The notes beneath the pieces were generated by a model that was given only the letters and a program-made list of their open reading frames with translations, made no database searches and was not told where the DNA came from. This document shows, in pieces, positions 35,371 through 43,858 of a DNA stretch of 64,000 nt. This stretch comes from Acidobacteriota bacterium (lineage in GTDB: Bacteria; Acidobacteriota; Vicinamibacteria; Vicinamibacterales; CAVVIG01): the NCBI GenBank assembly GCA_016195265.1, contig JACPZW010000014.1, positions 20,761 to 84,760 of the forward strand, read 5' to 3'. Made by a program: the position numbers and the translations under genes. The stretch's first letter is position 1. Each line of letters starts with the position of its first letter.

Positions 35371-37644
35371 ATGTCTCTGGCGAACTTCCGATCCGTCGCG
35401 GTTCTGGGCGCAGGCACGATGGGCGCGCAAATCGCCGCGCACTTCGCGAACGCAGGCGTCCGGGTCACGCTGCTCGACGTCACGGCGGACGCCGCGCGCG
35501 ACGGCCTCAAGCGGGCGCGGGGGCTGAAACCGGATCCGTTCTATACGTCCTTCACAGGGGACGCCGCGGCTCTGATCACGACCGGCGGACTCGACGGCGA
35601 TCTCGCACCACTGGCAGACGCGGACTGGATCATCGAAGCGATCGTGGAGCAACTCGACGTCAAACGCGCACTGCTCGCGCGCGTCGACGCCGCGCGCCGG
35701 CCCGGCACGCCTGGCACGCCTGGCACGATTGTTTCGTCGAACACCTCCGGCATTCCCATCGCGTTGCTGGCCGAAGGACGGAGCGCGGATTTCCGGCGGC
35801 ACTGGCTCGGCACCCACTTCTTCAACCCGCCGCGCTATCTCCATCTCCTCGAGGTCATCCCGACGGCGGACACCGATCCGGCAGTCGTCGCGCGCGTGAC
35901 GCATTTCGCGGATCACCGCCTCGGCAAGGGCGTGGTCGTCGCGAAGGACACGCCGAATTTCATCGGCAACCACCTCGGCCTCTTCGGTGTCATCCAGGTG
36001 CTGCGCGCGCTGGAGTCCGGCGGCTTCACGATCGAAGAGATCGACGCCATCACCGGACCGGCGATCGGCCGGCCGAAGAGCGCGACGTTCCGGACGATGG
36101 ACATCGCCGGCATCGATATCCTGGGTCACGTGGCGCGCAATCTCGCCGAGCGGCTTCCCGACGAGGAGGCGCGGCGCGCGTTCGTCCTGCCGCCGCTCGT
36201 CGCGGCGCTCATCGAGCGCGGCTGGATCGGTGAAAAGAGCGGACAGGGTTTCTACAAGCGGGAGAGAAAGGACATCCTCACGCTCGATCCGGCGACGATG
36301 ACGTATCGCGCGAAGCAATCGGCGCGGCTGCCGGCGCTCGAAGCGGCGAAATCGATCGACGACCCGGCCGCGCGCATCAAGACGCTCTTCCTCGGCCGCG
36401 ACAAGGTCGGGGACTTCCTGCGCCAGACCCTCGGGCCCACGCTGCGCTATGCCGCGCGCGTTGCGCCCGAGATCGCGCATTCGATCGACGACGTCGATCG
36501 CGTCATGCAGTGGGGCTTCGGCTGGGAGCTCGGACCGTTCGAGATCATGGACGCGATCGGTCCGCATGAGGCGCTCGGCGACGTTTTCCCGAAGGGACGC
36601 ACGAGTTTCCGCGACGGCCGCGTGCCGCCGGCCGCGCCGGACCTGCAGATTCTGCGCTCGGCCAAGGATCGCGAGCGCGTCGTGAAACGCAACGCCGGCG
36701 CGAGCCTCGTCGATCTCGGCGACGGCGTCCTCGCCCTCGAATTCCATTCGAAGATGAATGCGATCGGCGGCGACACCGTGCAGATGATGCACGCCGCCGT
36801 CAAGGAAGCCGCCGCGAATTTCTCGGCGCTCGTCGTCGGCAACGACGCGCCGAATTTCTCCGCCGGCGCGAACCTGATGCTCGTTCTGCTCGAGGCGCAG
36901 GAGGGTAACTGGGATGAAATCGATCTGATGATCCGCGCGTTTCAGCAGGCCACACAGGCGCTCCGCTTCGCCGACGTTCCGGTCGTCGTCGCGACCGGCG
37001 GCCTGACGCTCGGTGGCGGTTGCGAGATCGCGCTCCACGCCGATCGCGTGCAGGCGGCGGCCGAGAGCTACATCGGCCTCGTGGAGGTCGGCGTCGGCTT
37101 GATTCCCGGCGGCGGAGGAACGAAGGAAATGATCGCGCGCGCCGTCGAGCACGTCCCGTCCGCGCAGATCGACCTGCTGCCGTTCATGCAGCGCGTGTTC
37201 GAAACGATTGGATTCGCGAAGGTCTCGACGAGCGCCGCAGACGCACGGCGGCTGGGATTCCTCGACGAAGCGGATCGCGTGACGATGAACCGCGAACGGT
37301 TGATGGCCGACGCGAAAGCGCTCGCGCTCGAACGCGTGAGTGAAGGCTATCAGCGGCCGTCGCCGCGAATCGCGATTCCCGTCGGCGGCGAGGGCGTGCT
37401 GGCGGCGCTCAAGCTCGGCGTCCACCTCGCGTGGCGCGCGGGACGTATCGGCGATCACGACGCGGTCGTCGGCAGGGCGTTGGCGAAGGTGCTGGCCGGT
37501 GGCAGCCTGCCGCACCAGACGACGGTCGGGGAACAGTACTTGTTGGATCTGGAGCGCGAAGCCTTTCTGAAGTTGTGCGGCGAGCCGAAGACGCTCGAGC
37601 GGATTCAGTACACGTTGAAGACGGGTAAACCGTTGCGAAACTGA
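35371..37644 (+). CDS. fadN: 3-hydroxyacyl-CoA dehydrogenase/enoyl-CoA hydratase, FadN-like
   Basis: This bifunctional beta-oxidation enzyme has the FadN domain order: dehydrogenase first, hydratase second. The NAD fold is LGAGTMGAQIAAHFANAGV, the catalytic His lies in GTHFFNPPRYLHLLEVIP, and a second dehydrogenase helical domain follows. The hydratase part (about 425-640) has NFSAGANLMLVLLEAQEG and VEVGVGLIPGGGGTKEM. The 757-residue length fits FadN. With fadA and fadE downstream it forms the same fadN-A-E set known in B. subtilis. The stop lies in a GAAAACA/GAAAAGT 7-mer array. Confidence 0.9.
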   Translation: MSLANFRSVAVLGAGTMGAQIAAHFANAGVRVTLLDVTADAARDGLKRARGLKPDPFYTSFTGDAAALITTGGLDGDLAPLADADWIIEAIVEQLDVKRALLARVDAARRPGTPGTPGTIVSSNTSGIPIALLAEGRSADFRRHWLGTHFFNPPRYLHLLEVIPTADTDPAVVARVTHFADHRLGKGVVVAKDTPNFIGNHLGLFGVIQVLRALESGGFTIEEIDAITGPAIGRPKSATFRTMDIAGIDILGHVARNLAERLPDEEARRAFVLPPLVAALIERGWIGEKSGQGFYKRERKDILTLDPATMTYRAKQSARLPALEAAKSIDDPAARIKTLFLGRDKVGDFLRQTLGPTLRYAARVAPEIAHSIDDVDRVMQWGFGWELGPFEIMDAIGPHEALGDVFPKGRTSFRDGRVPPAAPDLQILRSAKDRERVVKRNAGASLVDLGDGVLALEFHSKMNAIGGDTVQMMHAAVKEAAANFSALVVGNDAPNFSAGANLMLVLLEAQEGNWDEIDLMIRAFQQATQALRFADVPVVVATGGLTLGGGCEIALHADRVQAAAESYIGLVEVGVGLIPGGGGTKEMIARAVEHVPSAQIDLLPFMQRVFETIGFAKVSTSAADARRLGFLDEADRVTMNRERLMADAKALALERVSEGYQRPSPRIAIPVGGEGVLAALKLGVHLAWRAGRIGDHDAVVGRALAKVLAGGSLPHQTTVGEQYLLDLEREAFLKLCGEPKTLERIQYTLKTGKPLRN

Positions 37645-37670
37645 AAACAGAAAAGTGAAAACAGAAAAGT
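37643..37670. repeat. GAAAACA/GAAAAGT heptamer array between fadN and the next gene
   Basis: Four perfect alternating 7-bp units (GAAAACA, GAAAAGT, GAAAACA, GAAAAGT) fill the gap. The fadN stop TGA overlaps the first unit and the GTG start of the next gene is inside the last unit. It is the same family as the arrays at 26988, 42890 and 57736. Confidence 0.8.
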
Positions 37671-38439
37671 GAAGACCGCGGAGCTGATCGATCGCGGCAA
37701 CGGACCGGCGCTTGTGCTCATTCCCGGCATTCAGGGCCGGTGGGAGTACATGCGCCCGGCCGTCGACGCGTTGTCGCGCGTGTTCCGCGTCCTGACGTTT
37801 TCCCTGGGGTCGGATGATCTCGATGGGCACGCGGACGAGGTCAACGCCGCGTTACGACGCGCCGGCGTGGACCGCGCGGTGATCTGCGGCGTCTCGTTCG
37901 GCGGCATCGTCGCCGCGCGATTTGCCGCCGCGTACCCGGAGCGCACCAACGCGCTCGTGCTGGCGTCGGCGCCGGCGCCCGGCTGGCGCGTGCCGAGACG
38001 CCACCGGGTTTATGCGCAGCTGCCGTGGCTGCTTGGACCGCTGTTTCTCGTCGAGTCGCCGTGGCGCATGCGCGCGGAGCTCCGCGCGGCTTTTCCGGAG
38101 GGACGCACGCGGCGCGCGTTCAAGGCCTCGGTCCTGCGGACGCTGTTGAGCGCGCCAATTTCGCTCGGGCTTATGGCCGCGCGCGCGCGGCTGATCGACG
38201 AGACCGACCTGCGTTCCGACTGCGCGCGCATCGACGCGCCGACGCTCATCGTCACGGGTGAACCCGCGCTGGATCACGTGGTTCCGGTCGAGAGCTCGCA
38301 CGACTTCGTTCGACTGATTCGCGGGGCGCGCGCAGACGTCATCGCCCGCACCGGCCACCTCGGATCGGTGACACGCCCGGACGCGTTCGTCGCGCTGGTC
38401 AGCAGATTCGTCGAAGGGACGCGTCATGCCGCTGCGTGA
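37669..38439 (+). CDS. Alpha/beta hydrolase
   Basis: The 256-residue hydrolase has the first-strand region PALVLIPGIQGRWEYMRP, nucleophile elbow ICGVSFGGIVAARFAAAYPE, an acid candidate near PTLIVTGEPALDHVVPVES and His in RTGHLGSVTRPDAF. The GTG start is carried by a GAAAAGT repeat unit; no better start is visible. The position between fadN and fadA suggests a lipid ester or thioester substrate, by context only. Its last 14 nt overlap the next gene in another frame. Confidence 0.82.
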   Translation: MKTAELIDRGNGPALVLIPGIQGRWEYMRPAVDALSRVFRVLTFSLGSDDLDGHADEVNAALRRAGVDRAVICGVSFGGIVAARFAAAYPERTNALVLASAPAPGWRVPRRHRVYAQLPWLLGPLFLVESPWRMRAELRAAFPEGRTRRAFKASVLRTLLSAPISLGLMAARARLIDETDLRSDCARIDAPTLIVTGEPALDHVVPVESSHDFVRLIRGARADVIARTGHLGSVTRPDAFVALVSRFVEGTRHAAA

Positions 38440-39094
38440 GATTGCCGGCCCGGCCGGCAGACTCGAGGCGCTGCTCGACGAGCCGGTGGCCGCCGGTACG
38501 ATCGACGCCAACGGCCGTGTGGCCGGCGGGTTCGCGAACGGCCTGCGCGCCGCGGTGGTGTTCGCGCATCCGCACACGGAGTACGGCGGCACGATGCACA
38601 CGAAAGTGGTCTATCAGGCGGCCAAGGCGCTGAGCCGGATCGGCTGCGCGGTGCTCCGGTTCAATTTCCGGGGCGCCGGCGCCAGCGCCGGCACGTTCAC
38701 CGACGGACCGGGCGAGATGGACGACTTCCGCGCCGCGCTCGAGTTCATGCGGCGTCAGTATCCGGGCGCGAAGGTCTGGGCGGCCGGCATGTCGTTCGGA
38801 TCGTGGATCGCATTGACGGTCGGCGCCGCCGATCCCGGCGTGACGACGATGATCGGCATCGCGCCGCCGATCTCGCGCTACGACTTCGAACCGGTCGCGC
38901 AGAGTGCCACGCCGAAGTTCCTCATCCAGGGCGAACGCGACGAGCTGTGTCCGCTGAAGGATGTGCAGGCGTTTTACGCGCGCGCCGCGGAGCCGAAAGA
39001 GCTTGTCGTCATCGACGCGGCGGACCACTTATTCGACGGCAAAGTGAGCGAAGTCGCGGACGCGGTCGAGGACTTGTTGGGGGATTGGTCATGA
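38426..39094 (+). CDS. Alpha/beta hydrolase, dienelactone/YtmA-like
   Basis: The 222-residue protein is of the small alpha/beta hydrolase group, with [34 protein letters not shown], nucleophile elbow [16 protein letters not shown] and the acid/His pair in [12 protein letters not shown] and DAADHLFDG. No cap domain is evident. It overlaps the upstream hydrolase by 14 nt and its TGA overlaps the fadA ATG, so it belongs to the beta-oxidation operon. Substrate unknown. Confidence 0.83.
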   Translation: MPLREIAGPAGRLEALLDEPVAAGTIDANGRVAGGFANGLRAAVVFAHPHTEYGGTMHTKVVYQAAKALSRIGCAVLRFNFRGAGASAGTFTDGPGEMDDFRAALEFMRRQYPGAKVWAAGMSFGSWIALTVGAADPGVTTMIGIAPPISRYDFEPVAQSATPKFLIQGERDELCPLKDVQAFYARAAEPKELVVIDAADHLFDGKVSEVADAVEDLLGDWS

Positions 39095-40275
39095 ACGAAG
39101 CTGTCATCGTGTCCGCGGCCCGTACCGCGGTGGGCAAGGCGCCGAACGGGACGTTGCGCGGGACGCGGCCGGACGAGCTGGCGGCGACCGCCATCGGCGA
39201 AGCGCTCAGGCGGGCGCCGGGGCTCGATCCCGCCGAGATAGACGATGTCATTCTCGGGTGCGCGATGCCGGAGGCCGAGCAGGGCATGAACGTCGCGCGC
39301 ATCGCGAGCCTGCGCGCCGGCATTCCGGTCAGCGCGTCGGCCGTCACCGTGAATCGCTTCTGCTCGTCCGGGCTCCAGGCGATCGCGTACGCCGCCGAAC
39401 GCGTGATGTGCGGCTTCGCGTCGTCTATCGTCGCCGGCGGCACCGAGTCGATGAGCCTCGTGCCGATGGGCGGCCACAAGATCGCGCCGAATCCGACGCT
39501 CGTGGACCGCTACCCCGACGTCTACCTGAGCACAGGGCTCGTCGCGGAGAACCACGCGCGCGAGTCGAACATCTCGCGGGATGCGCAGGATCAGTTCGCG
39601 CTGCGCAGCCACCAGCGCGCGATCGCCGCGATCGACGCCGGCCGGTTCGCCGAAGAGATCGTCCCCGTGACGGGCATGGCGATCAACGGGGACGGGTCTC
39701 GGCGTGAGGCTCCGAGACCCGTCCCCTTCACCTTCGCGATCGACGAAGGGCCTCGGCGCGACACATCCGCCGAGGCGCTGGCGAAACTGCGGCCGGCGTT
39801 CCACGCAGCCGGCAGCGTCACGGCCGGTAATTCGTCGCAGACGAGCGACGGCGCGGCGGCGGTGATCGTCATGTCGGGCGAGCGCGCGCGCGCGTGCGGC
39901 CTGACGCTGATGGCGCGCTTCGTCACGTTCGCGACCGCCGGCGTCGAGCCGGAGCGGTTCGGCGTTGGTCCCGTGCCAGCGATCCAGAAAGCGCTGAAGC
40001 TCGCCGGGCTGCCGCTGGATCAGATCGACCTCATCGAGCTCAACGAAGCATTCGCGGCGCAGGTCCTCGCCTGCCTCGCCGCCCTGCCTATCGATCCGGA
40101 TCGGTTGAACGTGAACGGCGGCGCCATCGCCCTGGGCCATCCACTCGGGTGTACGGGCGCGAAACTGACGACCACCCTGCTCTATGAAATGAAGCGGCGG
40201 CGTGCGCGGTACGGGATGGTAACGATGTGCGTTGGCGGCGGAATGGGGGCAGCGGGCATTTTCGAGCGGCTGTGA
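39091..40275 (+). CDS. fadA: Acetyl-CoA acyltransferase (thiolase) FadA
   Basis: FadA cleaves 3-oxoacyl-CoA with CoA in the last beta-oxidation step. The catalytic residues are present: nucleophile Cys in [12 protein letters not shown], His in [16 protein letters not shown] and the second Cys in [14 protein letters not shown]. The 394 residues match the family. An in-frame 39-bp palindromic element (39688-39726) adds [13 protein letters not shown] to the variable loop before [11 protein letters not shown]. The ATG is coupled to the upstream hydrolase by ATGA. Confidence 0.93.
   Translation: MNEAVIVSAARTAVGKAPNGTLRGTRPDELAATAIGEALRRAPGLDPAEIDDVILGCAMPEAEQGMNVARIASLRAGIPVSASAVTVNRFCSSGLQAIAYAAERVMCGFASSIVAGGTESMSLVPMGGHKIAPNPTLVDRYPDVYLSTGLVAENHARESNISRDAQDQFALRSHQRAIAAIDAGRFAEEIVPVTGMAINGDGSRREAPRPVPFTFAIDEGPRRDTSAEALAKLRPAFHAAGSVTAGNSSQTSDGAAAVIVMSGERARACGLTLMARFVTFATAGVEPERFGVGPVPAIQKALKLAGLPLDQIDLIELNEAFAAQVLACLAALPIDPDRLNVNGGAIALGHPLGCTGAKLTTTLLYEMKRRRARYGMVTMCVGGGMGAAGIFERL
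39688..39726. repeat. In-frame GGGGACGGG inverted repeat inside fadA
   Basis: The left arm GGGGACGGGTCTCGG (39688-39702) and right arm CCGAGACCCGTCCCC (39712-39726) are perfect 15-bp complements with a 9-nt loop. The 39-nt length is a multiple of three and contains no stop in the fadA frame. It shares its core with elements at 4781 and 22663. Confidence 0.85.
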
Positions 40276-40319
40276 TCCACCGGCCCGCGCACATGAAACA
40301 AGGTCCGTTGGCGGCGAGC

Positions 40320-40352
40320 GTGGGCGCTGCCGGCATTTTCGAGAGAGTGTAG
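40320..40352 (+). pseudogene. Scar of a thiolase 3' end
   Basis: The last ten codons before a TAG read [10 protein letters not shown], matching [10 protein letters not shown] at the end of the intact fadA 77 nt upstream; 24 of 33 bases agree, including GGCATTTTCGAG. The GAAGIFE ending is typical of thiolases. Between the two copies nothing else is recognisable. It looks like the tail of an earlier thiolase left when the gene was replaced. It is short, so chance cannot be wholly excluded. Confidence 0.5.
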
Positions 40353-40354
40353 CC

Positions 40355-42190
40355 ATGGCGATCATCACGAATGCTCCGAGTGCGACGACGATTCAGCGCG
40401 GCGGCGAATGGCTCCTGCAATCGACCGATGCCGACCGCGTCTTTACCCCCGAGCGGATCACCGACGAGCACCGGCTCATCGCCAAGACGGCGCGCGAGTT
40501 CGTCGACAGCGAGGTACTGCCGGTCCTCGATCAGCTCGAGACGAAGGACTGGGACCTGGCGCGCGCGCTCGTGCGGCGCGCCGCCGGCCTCGGCCTTCTG
40601 GGCGTCGACGTGCCTGACGCCTACGGCGGCCTCGCCCTCGACAAGGTGACGTCGCTCGTCGTCAGCGAAACGCTCGCGCGGTCGGCGTCGTTCGGCGCCG
40701 CGTTCGGCGCGCACGCGAACCTGACCATCGTCCCGCTGGTGCTCTTCGGCAGCGAAGCGCAGAAGCAGAAGTACCTGCCGACGCTGCTGAGCGGCGAGAT
40801 CATCGGCGCGTACGGCCTGAGCGAGTCGGGCTCGGGCTCCGACGCGATGGGCGCGCGCACGAAGGCGACGCGGCAGCCCGACGGCAGCTTCCTTCTCAAC
40901 GGCGAGAAGATGTGGATTACCAACGGCGGCTTCGCCGATCTGTTCGTCGTCTTCGCCCAGGCCAGCGACGAACCGGGGGCAGGGGCCCCCGGTGTGAAAA
41001 AGGACGCCTTTACCGCGTTCCTCGTCGAGCGCGGCTGGGGCGTGAAGAGCGGCAAGGAAGAACACAAGATGGGCCTCCACGGCTCGTCGACCTGTCCGCT
41101 CATCTTTCAGGACGTCAAGGTCCCGGCCGAGAACGTGCTGGGCGAGGTCGGCAAGGGACACAAGGTCGCCTTCAACGTGCTGAACTTCGCGCGCTTCAAG
41201 CTGGGCGCGATGTGCGGCGGCGGCGCGCAGAGCGCGCTCGCGGAAAGCGCAAAGTACGCGGCGGCGCGAAAGCAGTTCGGCCAGCCCATCGCGTCCTTCG
41301 GCGCGATCAAGCACAAGATCGGCGAGATGGTCGTCCGCACGTACGCGATCGAGAGCTTGCTGTACCGCATCGCCGGGCTCGTCGACGAGCGCATCGCCTC
41401 GACGCCGCACGAGGCGACGGATGGATCGGCGGCGCTGGCCGCGTTCGAGGAGTACGCCGTCGAGGCGTCGATCGCGAAGGTCGCCGGCAGCGAAGCGCTG
41501 AACTTCATCCTCGACGAGAACATCCAGATCCACGGCGGCAACGGCTACGTGCGCGACTACCCGGCGGAGCGCCACTTCCGCGACGCGCGCGTGAACCGCA
41601 TCTTCGAAGGCACGAACGAGATCAACCGCCTTCTGATTCCGGGCATGCTGATTCGCCGCGCCGTGAAGGGCGACCTCGCCCTCATCCCGGCGGCGAAAGC
41701 GCTGCAGGACGAACTGCTCGCGCCCGCGACGATGCCGTCCACAGATGATGGCGTGCTCGCCGACGAACGGCGCGCGATCGACGCGTTCAGGAAGACGGCG
41801 CTGATGGTGTTCGGCGTGGCGATGCAGACCTACGGCGCCAAGCTCACCGACGAGCAGGAAGTGCTGATGCACCTCGCCGACATCGCGATCGACGTCTACA
41901 GCGCGGAAAGCGCGACGCTGCGCGCTCTCGCGGCGTCGGACCGAAAGGTACCGCGAGCGGCGCTGCACGTCGATGCCGCCCGCGTATTCGTGAGCGACGC
42001 CGCGCTTCGAATTGACGCGGCGGCGCGGCAAGCGCTGGCGGCAATGACCGAGGGCGACACGCTGCGCACGATGCTGGCCGCCCTGCGGCGCGTGATCAAG
42101 GTGACGCCGATCAATACTGTGGCGCTACGCCGCAGGCTCGCGGATGAAACCGTTACCCGCGGCGCATATCCCTTCGCGCAAGGCAGGTAG
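40355..42190 (+). CDS. fadE: Acyl-CoA dehydrogenase FadE
   Basis: FadE is the FAD-dependent first enzyme of beta-oxidation. The 611-residue product is of the longer FadE type with a C-terminal extension. Motifs: YGLSESGSGSDAMGARTKAT, LNGEKMWITNGGFADLFVV, RKQFGQPIASFGAIKHKIG, QIHGGNGYVRDYPAERHFRD and the catalytic Glu region RIFEGTNEINRLLI. A GC palindrome at 40972-40993 encodes PGAGAPG in a surface loop. The final codons run into a GGTAGGGC repeat arm. Last gene of the operon; electron acceptor genes are not nearby. Confidence 0.93.
   Translation: MAIITNAPSATTIQRGGEWLLQSTDADRVFTPERITDEHRLIAKTAREFVDSEVLPVLDQLETKDWDLARALVRRAAGLGLLGVDVPDAYGGLALDKVTSLVVSETLARSASFGAAFGAHANLTIVPLVLFGSEAQKQKYLPTLLSGEIIGAYGLSESGSGSDAMGARTKATRQPDGSFLLNGEKMWITNGGFADLFVVFAQASDEPGAGAPGVKKDAFTAFLVERGWGVKSGKEEHKMGLHGSSTCPLIFQDVKVPAENVLGEVGKGHKVAFNVLNFARFKLGAMCGGGAQSALAESAKYAAARKQFGQPIASFGAIKHKIGEMVVRTYAIESLLYRIAGLVDERIASTPHEATDGSAALAAFEEYAVEASIAKVAGSEALNFILDENIQIHGGNGYVRDYPAERHFRDARVNRIFEGTNEINRLLIPGMLIRRAVKGDLALIPAAKALQDELLAPATMPSTDDGVLADERRAIDAFRKTALMVFGVAMQTYGAKLTDEQEVLMHLADIAIDVYSAESATLRALAASDRKVPRAALHVDAARVFVSDAALRIDAAARQALAAMTEGDTLRTMLAALRRVIKVTPINTVALRRRLADETVTRGAYPFAQGR
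40972..40993. repeat. GC palindrome inside fadE
   Basis: ACCGGGGGC-AGG-GGCCCCCGGT forms a near-perfect hairpin in frame within fadE, encoding the glycine/proline/alanine loop after ASDEP. Its sequence differs from the GGGGACGGG and GGGTCC families, so it may be a separate element or a local expansion. Confidence 0.6.
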
Positions 42191-42325
42191 GGCGGGTAAG
42201 GCAGGTGGGGAAGAAGAGGCCGTTGGGTTTGGCGGGGATGGTAGGTTGAACATGAATCGCATGCGTCGTCTTTCCCTACCCGCCCTACCTGTCCTACCCG
42301 CCCTTCCCGCCCTGTGCGCGCTCGC
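42180..42325. repeat. Inverted-arm repeats spanning the lipoprotein signal peptide
   Basis: The left arm (about 42180-42210) reads AGGCAGGTAGGGCGGGTAAG and onward. The right arm (about 42277-42316) is the reverse-complement type in 9-bp units (CCCTACCCG, CCCTACCTG, TCCTACCCG, CCCTTCCCG). The right arm lies inside the next gene and encodes the repeating LPALPVLPALPAL core of its signal peptide. Confidence 0.75.
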
Positions 42326-42899
42326 CCTCTTCATGGGCGCGTGCTCAACTGCCACGCTTCCCGACGCCAAGGACTACGCCGCCAAGCTGACCGCCGAGCG
42401 CGCGGCCAAGGACGCGGCGTTTGCCGCGAGTGACGATCCGGTCCCCGGGGTCCGCCACGCGGAACTGCTGCCCCTCGCCTACTTTCCGATCGACGCCGAC
42501 TACGACGTGCCCGCGGTGCTGAAGCCCGCCGAGAGCAGCGCGCCGATGAAGATGCCCACGTCGACGGGCACGCAGCGCGACATGCGGCGCGTCGGCACGC
42601 TCGAGTTTTCACTCAAGAGCCAGCCGCTGAAGCTCACGGCGTTCGTCGAGGTGGGCGCGAAGGATTTGAATCGGCTGTTCGTGCCGTTCACCGACGCGAC
42701 GACAGGGACGGAAACGTATCCCGGCGGACGGTATCTCGATCTCGATCGCACGGCGACGAATCTCTACGACCTCGACTTCAACCGCGCGTACAACCCGTAC
42801 TGCTACTTCAACGCCAGTTACGAATGCCCGTACCCGCCTGCCGAAAGCCGGCTGAAAGTTCCGGTCAGGGCGGGCGAGAAAGTTAAAACTGAAAACTGA
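42252..42899 (+). CDS. DUF1684 lipoprotein
   Basis: The 215-residue lipoprotein has a basic N-terminus, the hydrophobic stretch LPALPVLPALPALCALALFM, and a lipobox ending GAC followed by STATLP. The mature part shows DUF1684 features: LFVPFTDATTGTETYPGGRY, YLDLDRTATNLYDLDFNRAY and NPYCYFNASYECPYPPAESR. Function of DUF1684 proteins is unknown. Both ends are repeat-derived: the signal peptide by a 9-bp tandem array and the final EKVKTEN by a GAAAACT heptamer array. Confidence 0.87.
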   Translation: MNRMRRLSLPALPVLPALPALCALALFMGACSTATLPDAKDYAAKLTAERAAKDAAFAASDDPVPGVRHAELLPLAYFPIDADYDVPAVLKPAESSAPMKMPTSTGTQRDMRRVGTLEFSLKSQPLKLTAFVEVGAKDLNRLFVPFTDATTGTETYPGGRYLDLDRTATNLYDLDFNRAYNPYCYFNASYECPYPPAESRLKVPVRAGEKVKTEN

Positions 42900-42976
42900 A
42901 AACTGAAAACTTCGGACCGCAAGTTTTCACTTTCGAGTTTCACTTTTCAGTTTTCTCTTTTCAGTTTTAACTTTAC
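42880..42976. repeat. Inverted-arm GAAAACT heptamer element
   Basis: The left arm has GAAAACT units in series (about 42891-42911). The right arm (about 42921-42975) is the reverse-complement type (AGTTTTCACTTTCGAGTTTC, then CAGTTTTCTCTTTTCAGTTT). A short CTTCGGACCGC loop separates them. The left arm carries the lipoprotein stop and the right arm ends 3 nt before the HAD gene ATG. Confidence 0.8.
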
Positions 42977-42978
42977 TC

Positions 42979-43674
42979 ATGCTCAAAGCGATCGTCTTCG
43001 ACTTCGACGGCGTGATCGCGAACAGCGAGCCGCTGCACTTCCAGGCGTTTCGCGACGTGCTCGCCGGCGAAGGCGTGACGCTGACCGAGCAGGATTACTA
43101 CGCGCGCTACCTCGGCTACGACGACCGCGGCGTCTTCAGGATCGTCGGCGAGGAACGCGGCGCCGGCTGGACCGCCGCGCGCGTCAGCGAGCTGGCCGCG
43201 CGCAAGGCGGCGCGGCTCGAAGCCCTTGAGGCGATGGACCAGGACGCGTCGGTGCTGTTTCCGGGCGCGGCAGACGCCATCAAGCGGGCGGCCGCGGCGG
43301 CGCCGCTGGCGATCGCCTCAGGCGCGATCGGCGCCGAGATTCGCCGCGTGCTCGACCGCGAGCGCCTCGCGGAATACTTCACCGTCATCGTGGCCGCCGA
43401 GGACACACCGTCCAGTAAGCCGGCGCCCGATCCATATCTGCACGCGGTGGCGCTCCTCGCCCACATCGCCGACCGTGGCGAGGCGGTGACGGCCGCCGAG
43501 TGCGTGGCGATCGAGGATTCGCGCTGGGGGCTGGAATCGGCGCGGGCCGCGGGGCTGAAAACGGTGGGAGTCGCGCAGACGTATCCGGCGTCGGAACTGG
43601 ATTCCGCGGATCTGGTTATTGCAAACCTTGACGAACTGAATATTGAACATCTGGTCAAACTCTGCTCCAAATAG
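42979..43674 (+). CDS. HAD family hydrolase, beta-phosphoglucomutase-like
   Basis: The 231-residue HAD phosphatase has motif I VFDFDGVIANSEP, motif II LAIASGAIG, motif III lysine in SSKPAPDPYLHAV and motif IV IEDSRWGLESARAAG. A helical cap (about 16-85) sits between motif I and the core, as in beta-phosphoglucomutase and phosphoglycolate phosphatase relatives. Substrate cannot be fixed. Its whole upstream flank is a heptamer repeat arm. Confidence 0.88.
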   Translation: MLKAIVFDFDGVIANSEPLHFQAFRDVLAGEGVTLTEQDYYARYLGYDDRGVFRIVGEERGAGWTAARVSELAARKAARLEALEAMDQDASVLFPGAADAIKRAAAAAPLAIASGAIGAEIRRVLDRERLAEYFTVIVAAEDTPSSKPAPDPYLHAVALLAHIADRGEAVTAAECVAIEDSRWGLESARAAGLKTVGVAQTYPASELDSADLVIANLDELNIEHLVKLCSK

Positions 43675-43858
43675 AACAATCCGGGTCGATCTATCCAAAC
43701 CCTTGGATTCAGGCCTATTTTTTGAGATTCTTGAGACGCCTTTCGTCTTTACTCCCCGACTGAGCGCCAGTGATACTGGCGTATCCCGGACAGTGAACCA
43801 TCCGACACACCGTGCGCATCCGGGACGTGTTTTTTTGGAATCTTTTTGAGGAGGCAGG
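43675..43858 (+). promoter_or_regulatory. Leader region of the Oar-like receptor gene
   Basis: No gene is seen in these 184 nt. A perfect small inverted repeat CGCCAGT-GAT-ACTGGCG lies near 43765-43782 and could be an operator. Runs of T precede a strong GAGGAGG ribosome-binding site about 8 nt before the receptor ATG. No clear -10/-35 pair was identified. Confidence 0.45.
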
